Source: Coix lacryma-jobi var. lacryma-jobi (lineage: Eukaryota; Streptophyta; Magnoliopsida; Poales; Poaceae). From it: a stretch of 64,000 nucleotides of DNA. The stretch covers positions 19,432,080 through 19,496,079 of the forward strand of contig CM019831.1 in assembly GCA_009763385.1 (NCBI GenBank), given 5' to 3'. Below are positions 21,195 through 30,686 of the stretch, piece by piece; positions within the stretch are counted from its first letter, which is position 1, and every line of letters begins with the position of its first letter. Position numbers and translations under genes: made by a program. The notes under the pieces were generated by a model. The model did not search any database, was not told where the DNA came from, and worked only from the letters and a program-made list of their open reading frames with translations.

Positions 21195-22915
21195 AGCACC
21201 TTCCAAGCATCAAGCAAAAGAGAACACACAGCAGTGTGCTTGCCAACCAAAACAATAAACAACGCAGGAAATCAGCGCCCTCGCCATCCACATGCAACGA
21301 CGAACAACAGGACACCACCCAAGCTAGCATGAAGCGAAAGACTTCCCAAGGAAGAGCAACCAATTCAACACAACAATACGACGTAGGGAATCAGCGCCCT
21401 CGCCAACAGCGCGCAGCAAGAGACAACATCAGCAATCAGCAGCAACACCAACCAAAGACACACCAAGTGTCAACAGAAAAATGAGCACCCTCGCAGACCA
21501 CCCATGCATCGCGGTGCTGCTAACCACGTTCAACTTCAGGTACATCAGACCAATAGTGTTTTAGATTTTGATTTATTTATAAGGATCAATCCAAGAAAAC
21601 AAGAAAAACATAAATCAATAATGTTCATTCCTTCTCTATCACTTATAAAATTTGTATTTTCTACCTCTTGCGGACAGATATGAAACAATCATCTACAAAT
21701 GAACACACTGATTATAAGCATCCGGAGGAAGTTGCACAACAAAACAAAAATGACCAAACTTATGATGAACTTCCACAAGGTATTTAATTATATTGTTGCA
21801 CAGGGTTTGTCAAAATGTTGTTTAATTTTAAAATTATATTAAAATTTTTATTTTCATTATTTTACTTGCAGATTATACAATGACTAACAAGGATTTACAT
21901 GCTCAAATAATAATAAAGTCATCTTTAGCCACAGAAATACTTGTGAAGATAGATGATATTTTTATCAATAAGGATCAATTGTCATGTCTTCTAAACTCAG
22001 TTAAATATCTCAACGACAAGGTAAGTGTACCAATTACTTTAAAATATTTCTATCTAATATAAATAATTCTCTGTTTAATAAATAGTAATATATTTTGTTA
22101 TTTCAATATTTGTTTGTAGGTTATAAGTGCATATATCTATTGTTTAAAGAAACAAGCACATCTACAAGTTAGAAATGGGGTTAAGATATACTTTGACAGG
22201 ATCCTATTATCTCTGCACTGTTAAAAAAGAGATGGCAATCTTAGAATAGCATGAACATGGAAGCTTCATTTTAGGATCGTTGAAAATTATCTAAGCCATG
22301 ACATGGTAACATATGTTTCCATATTTTAATTATATGTTAGTTAGTATATTTGTATTGTTTTCTACATATCCTGAGACTAATTCATTCCTTCATTAGATTC
22401 TACTTCAAATAAATATCAAGGACATACATTGGTATTTAGCTTTTCTTCATGCAAAAAAACATGAGATACAAGTTCTTGACTCACTGTGTGTGGGAATCAA
22501 ATCGAGATGACCTTTAAAACTACAGTAAGTTACAATTGGAGCTATACATTTTATTTAGAAGTTTTACATTAATCCTCATTTATATTATATTATTTTTATT
22601 ACAAATATTTATATTTATACAGCTGCATGGTCTGCAATCTCATTTGAACATTATTATAAAAAAACAAAATTTTGGTAAAAAATTGGGACAATCTTGATGT
22701 CACAATTAGAAGAACCAATCCAAAAAGATGGGTATGTATAATAGATAATAAGATATAACATATAATGTACATATTTTGTTTTCAAATACTCAATGTTCTA
22801 TAACTTTGCAGTTCATATGTGGTCCATTCATGCTTAAATTTATAGAACACTAGACTGGAGAAGCATTTTCTAGATCTATCACACAGGTATATATCTCTAT
22901 CTCTACAACTAAAAA
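21195..22915 (+). pseudogene. Ulp1-like (C48) peptidase gene fragment, copy 1
   Basis: A decayed spliced gene related to copy 2 at 41.8 kb; the two share the stretch around GCTGCTAACCACGTTCAA (about 21511 and 41800) and all later exons. Exons: about 21681-21780 (SSTNEHTDYKHPEE...DELPQ), 21872-22020 (ending YLNDK before GTAAG), about 22120-22200, then the peptidase core: about 22396-22525 with the catalytic His in DIHWYLAF and Asp in VLDSL, and about 22812-22887 with the nucleophile region FICGPFMLKF. C48 enzymes cleave SUMO-type isopeptides; plant transposons often carry relatives. Stops and indels (in-frame TAG/TAA at about 22847, frameshifts at 22489-22500) show it is dead. The copy ends abruptly at about 22915 where GC-rich DNA begins. 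Repeated AATCAGCGCCCTCGCCA words lie at 21266 and 21390. Confidence 0.75.
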
Positions 22916-23419
22916 AACGCTAAATGTTCAGGTGTACCGGCAGTACCAACTTACCGACTCCCTGGCCTACGGTAAAAACCAAACCGGCCCGACTCCTTCC
23001 CTCGGTCCAAATCCTCTCCTCCTCACGCAGCTCCTCGGTAAAAACCAAAACCCTACCCCGTAGCTCCTCTGCTCCTCGCAGTGGTGCGCGCGTGAGGCAC
23101 CGGCCACCACGCGGCGGCGTCGTCTTCCTCTGCTCCCCAATCGGTGCCGCAGCTTTCTGCTCCGGGCACGGCAGCGCGCGTGAGGCACCGGCCAGCACGC
23201 GGCGGCGTTGCCTCCCTTGCTTCCCAATCGGCGGCCGCTCCCACGCGGCGGCACGCGCGAGGCCGCTAACCGGCTGGACGCAGCGGCGCCGCTCCCCTGC
23301 TCGGCTCCTCCCCACACGGCGGCACGCGCGAGGACGCCAACCGGTCGGAAACGTGGTGGGGCGTGGCGCCTCTCCCTGCTCGGCTGCTTCCACGCGGCGG
23401 TTCCACTGTACAGAAGAGG
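22916..23419. repeat. GC-rich tandemly repeated block flanking the CACTA
   Basis: About 500 bp of very GC-rich DNA. A unit containing GCGCGTGAGGCACCGGCCA, CACGCGGCGGCGT and CCCAATCGG recurs at about 23089-23150 and 23177-23240. A second unit with CGGCGGCACGCGCGAGG recurs at about 23244 and 23317. Related words (GTGCGCGAGGCCGC, CACACGGCGAGG) occur just beyond the other CACTA end at 35729-35770, so the transposon probably split one such array. Open frames on both strands are composition artefacts. Confidence 0.6.
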
Positions 23420-23439
23420 CAACTAGTACAGAACAGGCC

Positions 23440-23712
23440 TATTGCCCCGGGCCATTTTGGCCTTTAGCCCCGGACATGGAGCCGGGGCTAAGGAATCGGG
23501 ACTAAAGCCCCGACCTTTAGCCCCGGTTCCATGGCCCGGGGCTAATGGAGGGACCTTTAGCCCGGTTGGTAACACCAACGGGACTAAAGAGGCCAGCCAC
23601 GGTGGCCCGGCTGGAGGCCCCTTAGTACCAACCGGGACTAAAGGGGCCTCCAGCCGGGCCACCGTTGCTGGCCTCTTTAGTCCCGGTTGGTGTTACCAAC
23701 CGGGGCTAAAGA
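23440..23712. repeat. CACTA left subterminal repeat array with 155-nt hairpin
   Basis: Repeated TTTAGCCCCGG and CGGGACTAAAG words. From 23556 to 23710 the array forms one long near-perfect inverted repeat with arms of about 72 nt around a loop near 23626-23635. I count only a few single-base gaps or mismatches between the arms. A simple 35-nt palindrome, TTTAGTCCCGGTTGG...CCAACCGGGGCTAAA, is nested at 23676-23710. In other En/Spm elements, subterminal repeats bind the second transposase protein (TNPA-like); that role here is inferred. Confidence 0.88.
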
Positions 23713-24044
23713 TCCATCTGCTTTTCTTTTTTCTTTTTCTGTTCTTTTCAATTGGTTATTGTTTTTGGTTTTACAATTACATTAGGTTTTCTAATACGTA
23801 TTCTTCGCTGCTAATATATTCTATTATATTAGGCCAGTTTCAAATACACGTATTATTCTTCGCTGCTAATAAATATATATAAACACATAAAATTTACAAT
23901 TACACACAAATGAAATATGAAACTATACATATATATATATATTATAGAGCTAGCTATACACACATATGTACATAAAATATACAACATTATCCATCATGCA
24001 TGCTTAACTTGATATTTACACACAAATATAATACCGTTCCTAAC

Positions 24045-27000
24045 TTAGAGGTCATACAAGTGTTCATCTTGGTTTGGCTTCATTGGTTCGTCTTTATTAA
24101 ACCAATACTCGGTGCCAGACTTAAGGACATGGTCATTAAGGAAGCCCGCGATGGTCTCTTGAATTGCTTTGAGGCGGACCTTATCCATCACCTGGTTCTT
24201 CAACCATGTCTCCTTCAATTTGGATTAAAATAAAAAGAAAGTATTAACATACATAATATTTATGTAATAGCAACAAAAAATAAAATAAATTTATTTACAT
24301 GTTACGTACTTGCTGACTCTGTAAAGGAGTTCTTTTTTCATACACCGTCAGAAACTCGCAAACATAGTACCCACATAAATTGTTTCCCGGTGACTGCCGT
24401 AGAACCCACTGTACAATATGTAAAAAGAGTACTCTCGGTTGTTGAGCGTGCGTCTGCTGAGTGATGCTAATTAAGGTAAAGAGGCGGGGGAGGTACTCTA
24501 CAACTTACATTTAGGAGTAGAGGATCAGGAAGTTGCGCTTTCAGATCCGGACGGTGTTTCTGAACAAACCAAGTCCAAACCCTTCACAATAATTGGAACG
24601 TTAATTAACTATTGCAGAGTTAAAGAGCTATAGCAGGAATCAATATTTAAAGATCACATTACCCTCGGATAATATTAATCATATCTTGGTAATCTTCTTG
24701 TGGTTTTCTCAGAGAGTCATAGATTAGCAAACGACTCTCGTGGAGATCGATCACCATTAGAATCCAGTGAAAACTGCATTTATGTTTATATAGTCAACAC
24801 ATATATATATCTTTATGTCAACCTATAATAAAATGTGCATATGATAACAAAACTCACCTAAAGTTGTAGGGGAATAGTATATATCTTTTGTCCCTTTGGT
24901 TTACCAAGAACCTCCGCAAATTACTCTCTGTTTGAGTTTTCCATGCATCCGAGTGAGTATTGCTTGGGTGCTTGAAGACGATATATGGATCGATGAAACC
25001 AATCTCCTTGTCATTTTTACGCCTTAGTTGTCTCATCATGTTTCTGCACATGTTTAGAAACGCTTGCTAGCAGTGTGAGGATAATTACTTATACATATAC
25101 ATAAGCTAAAGTGAGATTATAAAAGGAAACAATCACTTACAGGCAAGAAGCAGCTGACGAGAGATTTGTCGAGAGCGTCCATGTGGCAGAGCTGATGTAA
25201 CTCATTAAACTGAACATATATGATGTCATCACCACGGAAGTAATCATGGTCTCTAATTCTGACGCAAATGTAGTCATCAGCTTTTCTGCCACACGCCGTA
25301 AGGTACCACTGATTTAGCAAGTGCATCTGTGTACCAAGATCCCTCAGGGCCGCTGGGTTGTATAGACTTTGGCCATATACATATGCCCTCTGCCATTTAT
25401 CAACTTCTGGAGCACTTTTGATGCCTGCTTCTCCGAGTATGTTTTCCACATTCAAACCAGTTTCCTCGAAAAATGCGAGCAGTTGCGCAGGATCAACGTC
25501 TCCATATGCTCGTTGTATGATTTCCATGTTTGTACCGTATTCATTATCAACAACTAGATCTGGCACTGATTGCTTCTCTTGTTCCCCGAGCTGTGGGACA
25601 CCCTTTCCTGCTCTCTTCTTTGCCTTCTTGGCCTCCTCAAGTGATTTGCTAAGTGTGCGATCATAGTCTGATTTTGGCGAAGCCTTACGGGCAGCACGTA
25701 CCTTTTTTTGGTGAGCGTCCACAGTTTGCCTTAGTTTTTCAGGACGAACAAAAAGGTACGGCTTCTCCGGGTTTCGCTTTGCTCGACCACTAGCAATGGC
25801 AGCTTCGAAGAACTTGTTACAGTCTTTTTGCACTGCAGCGTCAGTCTCCTCCTCGGTCATGTCATATGCAAGTTTTGTCATCTTGGGAGCTGGTTTTCTC
25901 ACAGGTGCTTTCTTCTTCGGAGGTGGTGGGGCTGACGCCTTTGTTTGTGTGACAGGCCTCTTCTTTGTTGGCGGTGGAGGTGTTGGAACCCGCCGTGGAG
26001 ATGGGGCAGGTGGCGGTGTCGGAGCCCGCTTTGGAGGAGATGGTTGGGTCGGTGGCGGTGTTGGATCTCGTCGTGGAGGAGATGGGGCCGGTGGCGGCGT
26101 TGGATCACGCCGTGGGGGAGATGGGGCCGGTGGCGGTGTTGGATCCCGTCGTGGAGGAGATGGGGCCGGTGGCGATGATGGATCCCGTCGTATTTGATCT
26201 TGATCATCATCGTCCGCAACACTGTGATCATGTGGTGAATGTAGAATTGGACTTAGGTTGGGGGATGTCCTGCTGCGAAAACAACATGGTATGAGTATCC
26301 ATTTATACTATTAGCTCACCAATACTATTAAGTTTCATTCACTAATTTCATACACACCTAGGGATAGGTTGTTGAGGAGGAGGAGGTGATGCGCCAGGAA
26401 TTATGATATAGCGCTTGCGCCAACATATGAATGTCTTCTCCGCTTCTCCTAATGTATTCTCGCCATCACCTCCTTTAATGTCAAGTTCGACATTCTCGTA
26501 ACCTTTTACCACCCTGTCCACCGAGACGCTAGCATATCCAGGAGGTATTATTGCTCCATGACTTCTTGGTGTCTTCGTAGGATCGATAGGAGATACAACA
26601 CCTATAGCCACCATGACTGTGGTATTCCCCTGTGGAATGTGCAGTTCACATGTCGTGAGAGGAGGCTCGGTGATGTCGTCACAGGAAAGCGCAGTGCTGC
26701 GTCTGGGACCTCTGTGGAAGCGCAACTGCTTTTCATTTGCTCAGGGGGGCTGATGTTGACTCCCGGCTCTGATGCAGATTGACTTTGCATTGCTAACTGC
26801 ACTTGCCTTTTTATTTCCTCGTTCATTCTGCCTTCAAGTGCTTTTTCTCGCTCAACTGCTTCAAGAGCCGCGGCCTGTGACTGAATAACCATTTCTTCTA
26901 ACCGGCGCATCCGCTGTGCCTCCTCCTCCTTCTTTCTCGCGCGGCTTCTATAGGTCTCTTTGTCCTGAGGGAAGGCATGTACCCATGACAGCTCCCCATA

Positions 27001-28120
27001 GCCTCTGGTTCTCCCACCATGTTCAAGATTCTCCATCATTTCTTCGTCTCTCGTGGGCTACTATTGTCTCTGTTCGGCTGCCACCTGCCACTGGCAGCCA
27101 TTCTCTAGCATAAACAAATCTTTCTGCTGCTCTTTGGAGTTTTTCGCCATAGTGTACCCTTCCTGTTTGTTGGTCCAGGCTTCCTCCATGACCAAAAAAC
27201 CAATACTTGGCGCGCTCAGGCCAGTTTATCGATTCTGGTTCAATGCCCTTGGCTTGCAACTCTCGTTCCATTCTTTCCCATTTAGGAATGGCACTCTTAT
27301 AGCCACCTGATCCCAAGTGATGGTGGTATTGTTTTTGTCGGGCATTCTGCTGGTTCCTTCTGATCCGTGCCTCACTCTCTTCTGATTTCTTGAATTCTAC
27401 AAACTCATCCCAAAATGGCCTCAACTTGACGTAGGCCTTAGTGTTGAAATCCGGAGTTTGGTCCTTCTTGATAAATTTGTTGTATAAGTTCTTCTTCCAG
27501 CCCTGGAATAGTGTTGCCATTTTCTTCATAGCCCAGTCCCGAACTCTGGCCTTCAAATTTATATCTTCTGTTTCAAGTGTGAAATGTGCAAGGACCTCTT
27601 GCCAAACCAGTTCCTTATCAAGATCAGAGACAAAACTTATATCAGGAGCACTTGCCTTTTTCTTCCATTCACGAGCACTGATCGGGATCTTATCCCTTAC
27701 AAGGCACCCACAGTGGGCAACAAATCTCTGTGCATGTTCTCCAAGTACTTGGCCTGTTTCCTCGTTGAATTCTGAGATAATGTACCGGCCCTCCAACGGC
27801 TTCTTCGGACCTCGTACGGTCCTACTCTTCCCGGTAGTCGTTGTCGATCCGGAGGGCTACATATGTAGGAACAGTAGATTATAAATACATTTATAAATAA
27901 TTTAGAATTTCATGTGCACATAGAGATTATTGTAGGTATATACCTCGCCAGTATTTTCTTGCATTATTTCTTCATAATCGGCAAAGTATTGACTGCCGTC
28001 ATCTACTTCTTGATTATTGTTATCATCACCTGCTAAATTTTGATTAGCGCCGCTGTTGATTAATTCGTACATTTCCTCCTCCATGTTGTCAACTGGGTCG
28101 GCCATTTCTGCGAATGACAT
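24045..28120 (-). pseudogene. CACTA second gene: plant-transposase domain plus Ulp1-like C-terminus
   Basis: A multi-exon minus-strand gene. Exon 1 (28120-27944) is an acidic leader beginning MSFAEMADPVDN. The next (from 27856) holds a Transposase_24-like region (WAMKKMATLFQGWKKNLY...KLRPFWDEFVEFKKSEE). Then come a coiled coil (RKKEEEAQRMRRLEEM), an exon from 26272 with four to five SPPRRDPTPPPAP-type proline-rich repeats, and a basic region (KAKKRAGKGVPQL). The end is a C48/Ulp1-like domain: HWILMVIDLHESRLLIYDSL (24773 downward) and NNLCGYYVCEFLTVYEK (about 24395-24345), showing His, Asp and Cys of the catalytic set. It closes with ETIAGFLNDHVL...DEHLYDL and a stop at 24047-24045. Frameshifts near 27050 and 26695 break it. 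Family role: subterminal DNA binding and possibly deSUMOylation-like cleavage; both inferred. Confidence 0.8.
25990..26190 (-). repeat. 39-bp coding repeats (proline-rich) inside the CACTA second gene
   Basis: About four tandem copies of a 39-42-bp unit encoding SPPRRDPTPPPAP, with a first, more diverged copy (SPRRVPTPPP). Unit starts are about 25995, 26035, 26074, 26113 and 26152. Copies differ mainly at silent or near-silent positions. Such tracts are typical flexible linkers; no fold is expected. Confidence 0.85.
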
Positions 28121-28125
28121 GGAGG

Positions 28126-28970
28126 ATAATAAACACCATATTTTTGCAACTAACGTGCATAGGGTTTCGGGTTTTGGGTTTCGGGTTTAGGGTTTACGGT
28201 TTGGGGTTTAGGGTTTAGTGTTTTGGGTTTGGGGTTAGGGTTTGGGGTTTAGGGTTTGGGGTTGTGTTTAGGGTTTGTGTTTGGGGTTTAGGGTTGGGGT
28301 TTAGGGTTGGGGTTTGGGGTGAGGGGTTTGGGTTTTGGGGTTTGGGGTTTAGGGTTTGGGGTTTCGGTTTGGGGTTTAGGGTTAGGGGTTTCGGGTTTCG
28401 GGTTTAGGGTTTAGGGTTTGGGGTCTAGGTTTTGACAACATTAAAATAACATATATCCATGAAGACTATATTCGTAAAAATAACACTACCGACATGATCG
28501 AAAAGTCATATCCAAGTGATTATTCTATAAACATATCCAAGTGATAATAAACACCATATTTTGCAACTAACGTGCATAGGGTTTGGGTTTTGGGTTTCGG
28601 GTTTAGGGTTTACGGTTGGGGTTAGGGTTTAGTGTTTTGGGTTTGGGGTTTAGGGTTTGGGTTTAGGGTTTGGGGTTTAGTGTTAGGGTTTCGTGTTTGG
28701 GGTTTCGGGTTTGGGGTTTAGTTTGGGTTAGGGGTTTGGGGTTGAGGGTTTGGGGTTTGGGGTTAGTTTTTGGGGTTTCGGGTTTGGGGTTAGGGTTAGG
28801 GGTTTGGGGTTTCGGGTTTAGGGTTAGGGTTTGGGGTCTAGGTTTTGACAACATTAAAAATAACATATATCCATGAAGACTATATTCGTAAAAATAACAC
28901 TACCGACATGATCGAAAAGTCATATCCAAGTGATTATTCTATAAACATATCCAAGTGATTATTCCATAAA
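28126..28970. repeat. ~420-bp tandem duplication with degenerate telomere-like repeats
   Basis: Two copies (about 28126-28545 and 28546-28970) begin AATAAACACCATATTTTGCA, pass through about 270 bp of irregular GGGTTT(A/G/C)-type repeats (TTTAGGG, TTTGGGG, TTTCGGG mixed), and end with TTTTGACAACATTAAAA and CCGACATGATCGAAAAGTCA. The plant telomere word TTTAGGG occurs often but never as a clean run. The array lies just upstream of the CACTA second gene's start codon (28120). The open frames across it are repeat artefacts. Confidence 0.9.
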
Positions 28971-29749
28971 CATATCCAAGTGATTATTTCATAAACATAT
29001 ACATGACCGATATAAATAAATGTTTACATATCTAAAGACCAAATTATCTAAGTGATTATTCCTCCTCCATCTAACACATGCAAAGGACACACCGTTGATG
29101 AGAGGACGACGACGGACGACGGCGAGGATGATGTCGCGGTGAGGACGACAACAGACGACGCCGAAGATCACGTTGCGGTGAGGATCACACGGTGAGGATG
29201 ACGGCGGACGGCGCGGTCAACGCGACCAATCTCTTTTATCTACATGTGTGTAAACATAATATTTGTTAGGGTAAAAATATTTTCTATTTTCAATTCATAT
29301 GGATTTCTATTTTCCTTTTCCTATTACACACAGTGCACAACACTTTAATTACACACTGCACACCACATGCATACACTGCACACAGTCACACACACACGCA
29401 CACGCACAAACACTTCACACACACGCACGCGCGGGTGGCACTCCTCACCGGCAGCGCGAGGACGGAGGCACACGGCCGGAGCGGGCCGCGAGACGACGGC
29501 GAGGAGGACGAGACACGACGGCACAAGGGGAGCAACGGCCGGCGGCGAATGGCGAGGATGTCACGACGGCGGCGCGGCAAAAGCGAGCTCGACGGCAGAG
29601 GGCGCGCCGCGAACGACGGCGAGGGAGGCCGAGGGCCCGAGGGGACGACGCCGAGCGGCCGAGGACGCGAGATGGCGGCGAAGACGGAGGCGGCGGCGCA
29701 AACTCTGACGTCGATCTGAGGAAGGAGGAGGGCCCTGTGCCCTATATAC
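28971..29749. other. CACTA internal non-coding DNA, GAC- and CA-rich then GC-rich
   Basis: Holds repeats of ATATCCAAGTGATTATT (28922-29060), GAGGACGACGACGGACGACGG-like tracts (29099-29210), a (CA)n-rich stretch (29385-29425) and a GC-rich block (29430-29720). Plus-strand frames (29299-29793 and overlapping ones) have low-complexity Arg/Gly/Ala composition and are probably not genes. The layout (GC-rich block leading into a subterminal-type array) copies what one expects at a CACTA end. Confidence 0.45.
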
Positions 29750-29991
29750 GCGGGGCACCTTTAGTCCCGGGCCGTGGCACCACCCGGGACTAAAACACCT
29801 TTAGCCCCGGTGCATAAGCCCACCCGGGACTAAAGAGGGGGACCTTTAGTCCCGGGTGGTGCTACGGCCCGGGACTAAAGGTACCTTTAGTCCCGGGTGG
29901 TGTTACGGCCCGGGACTAAAGGTTCTTCTCCCGCCTTTATTTGGGTTAAGGTACCTTTAGTCCCGGGTGGTGCTACGGCCCGGGACTAAAG
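29750..29991. repeat. Internal CACTA hairpin-repeat array
   Basis: Three perfect 13-bp-stem hairpins CTTTAGTCCCGGG...CCCGGGACTAAAG at 29844-29880, 29885-29921 and 29955-29991, loops TGGTGCTACGG or TGGTGTTACGG. Weaker partners lie at 29759-29795 and 29799-29835. The stem ends in CCCGGG, unlike the CCGGTTGG stems at the element's two ends, so this is a distinct subfamily. It sits between the transposase gene and the second gene. Confidence 0.88.
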
Positions 29992-30686
29992 GGTCTTCTG
30001 CCGCCTTTATTTGGGGTTTCTGTGTTTTGGTTTTGAATTAAGTTTTGGCTATATTAATATGTTGTAATACTTGTTACTTGCATAGTAAATTCAATATTAG
30101 GCATAAAATTACTTAAAAATAGCAGTTGTGTTTCCTTTTACATTATTGTATTGTAGAAAATTTTGTAACATAAATTCTTTTTTCTTTTCTTATAATAACA
30201 AATATAAATGTAAATAACAATTTATATTTTGTTAATGCAAAAATATAATGTTAAATTTAAATATCTGAAACAACTGGTGCTCGATAGGAAAATATTTTTG
30301 CATTATATGAACGTTAAATTTTGGGTTGTTTATCTTTTATTGTCCAAATGCACGATAGAGAAATTCACTGTTAAATTACAATTTAATTTTAAAAGATAAA
30401 TTTGTGTAGTTCATATACGTTTCTGTGTCATATTGGTCTCAAAATTTTTCTTAGGTTGTCACGTGGCACGGGTGAGGCAACCAACAAGTTTGTGTTTTTT
30501 CGGAGATGGTTTGCTTCTTTTCCGGTTTAATTGAATTACCGCACACTCTCACCCAATATTATAGGGTCAATTAGGCCTACCAACAAATAATCCAGAATGA
30601 GCCAAACTTGTGGGGCATCGACACTGACATCAACGAACCATGACTATGCATAATCATTATTAGTTACACGAAAACTGTAATATATA
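29992..30686. other. AT-rich CACTA interior, no gene seen
   Basis: AT-rich sequence between the internal repeat array and the 3' end of the transposase gene. No terminal inverted repeat, open frame or RNA gene was found. It may hold the transposase 3' UTR and terminator. Confidence 0.5.

Noticed and set aside
22920..23505. Overlapping 150-190-codon frames on both strands
   Set aside because: They arise from GC-rich tandem repeats, show no domains, and stop-free reading occurs in several frames at once.
28126..28970. Telomere or interstitial telomere fusion
   Set aside because: Repeats are irregular, mixed with GGGG and CGGG variants, duplicated as a 420-bp unit with unique flanks and lie inside a CACTA; not a chromosome-end relic by this evidence.
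29299..29793. 164-codon Arg/Gly-rich frame and overlapping frames
   Set aside because: Low-complexity composition in the GC-rich lead-in to a subterminal repeat array; no start context or domain.
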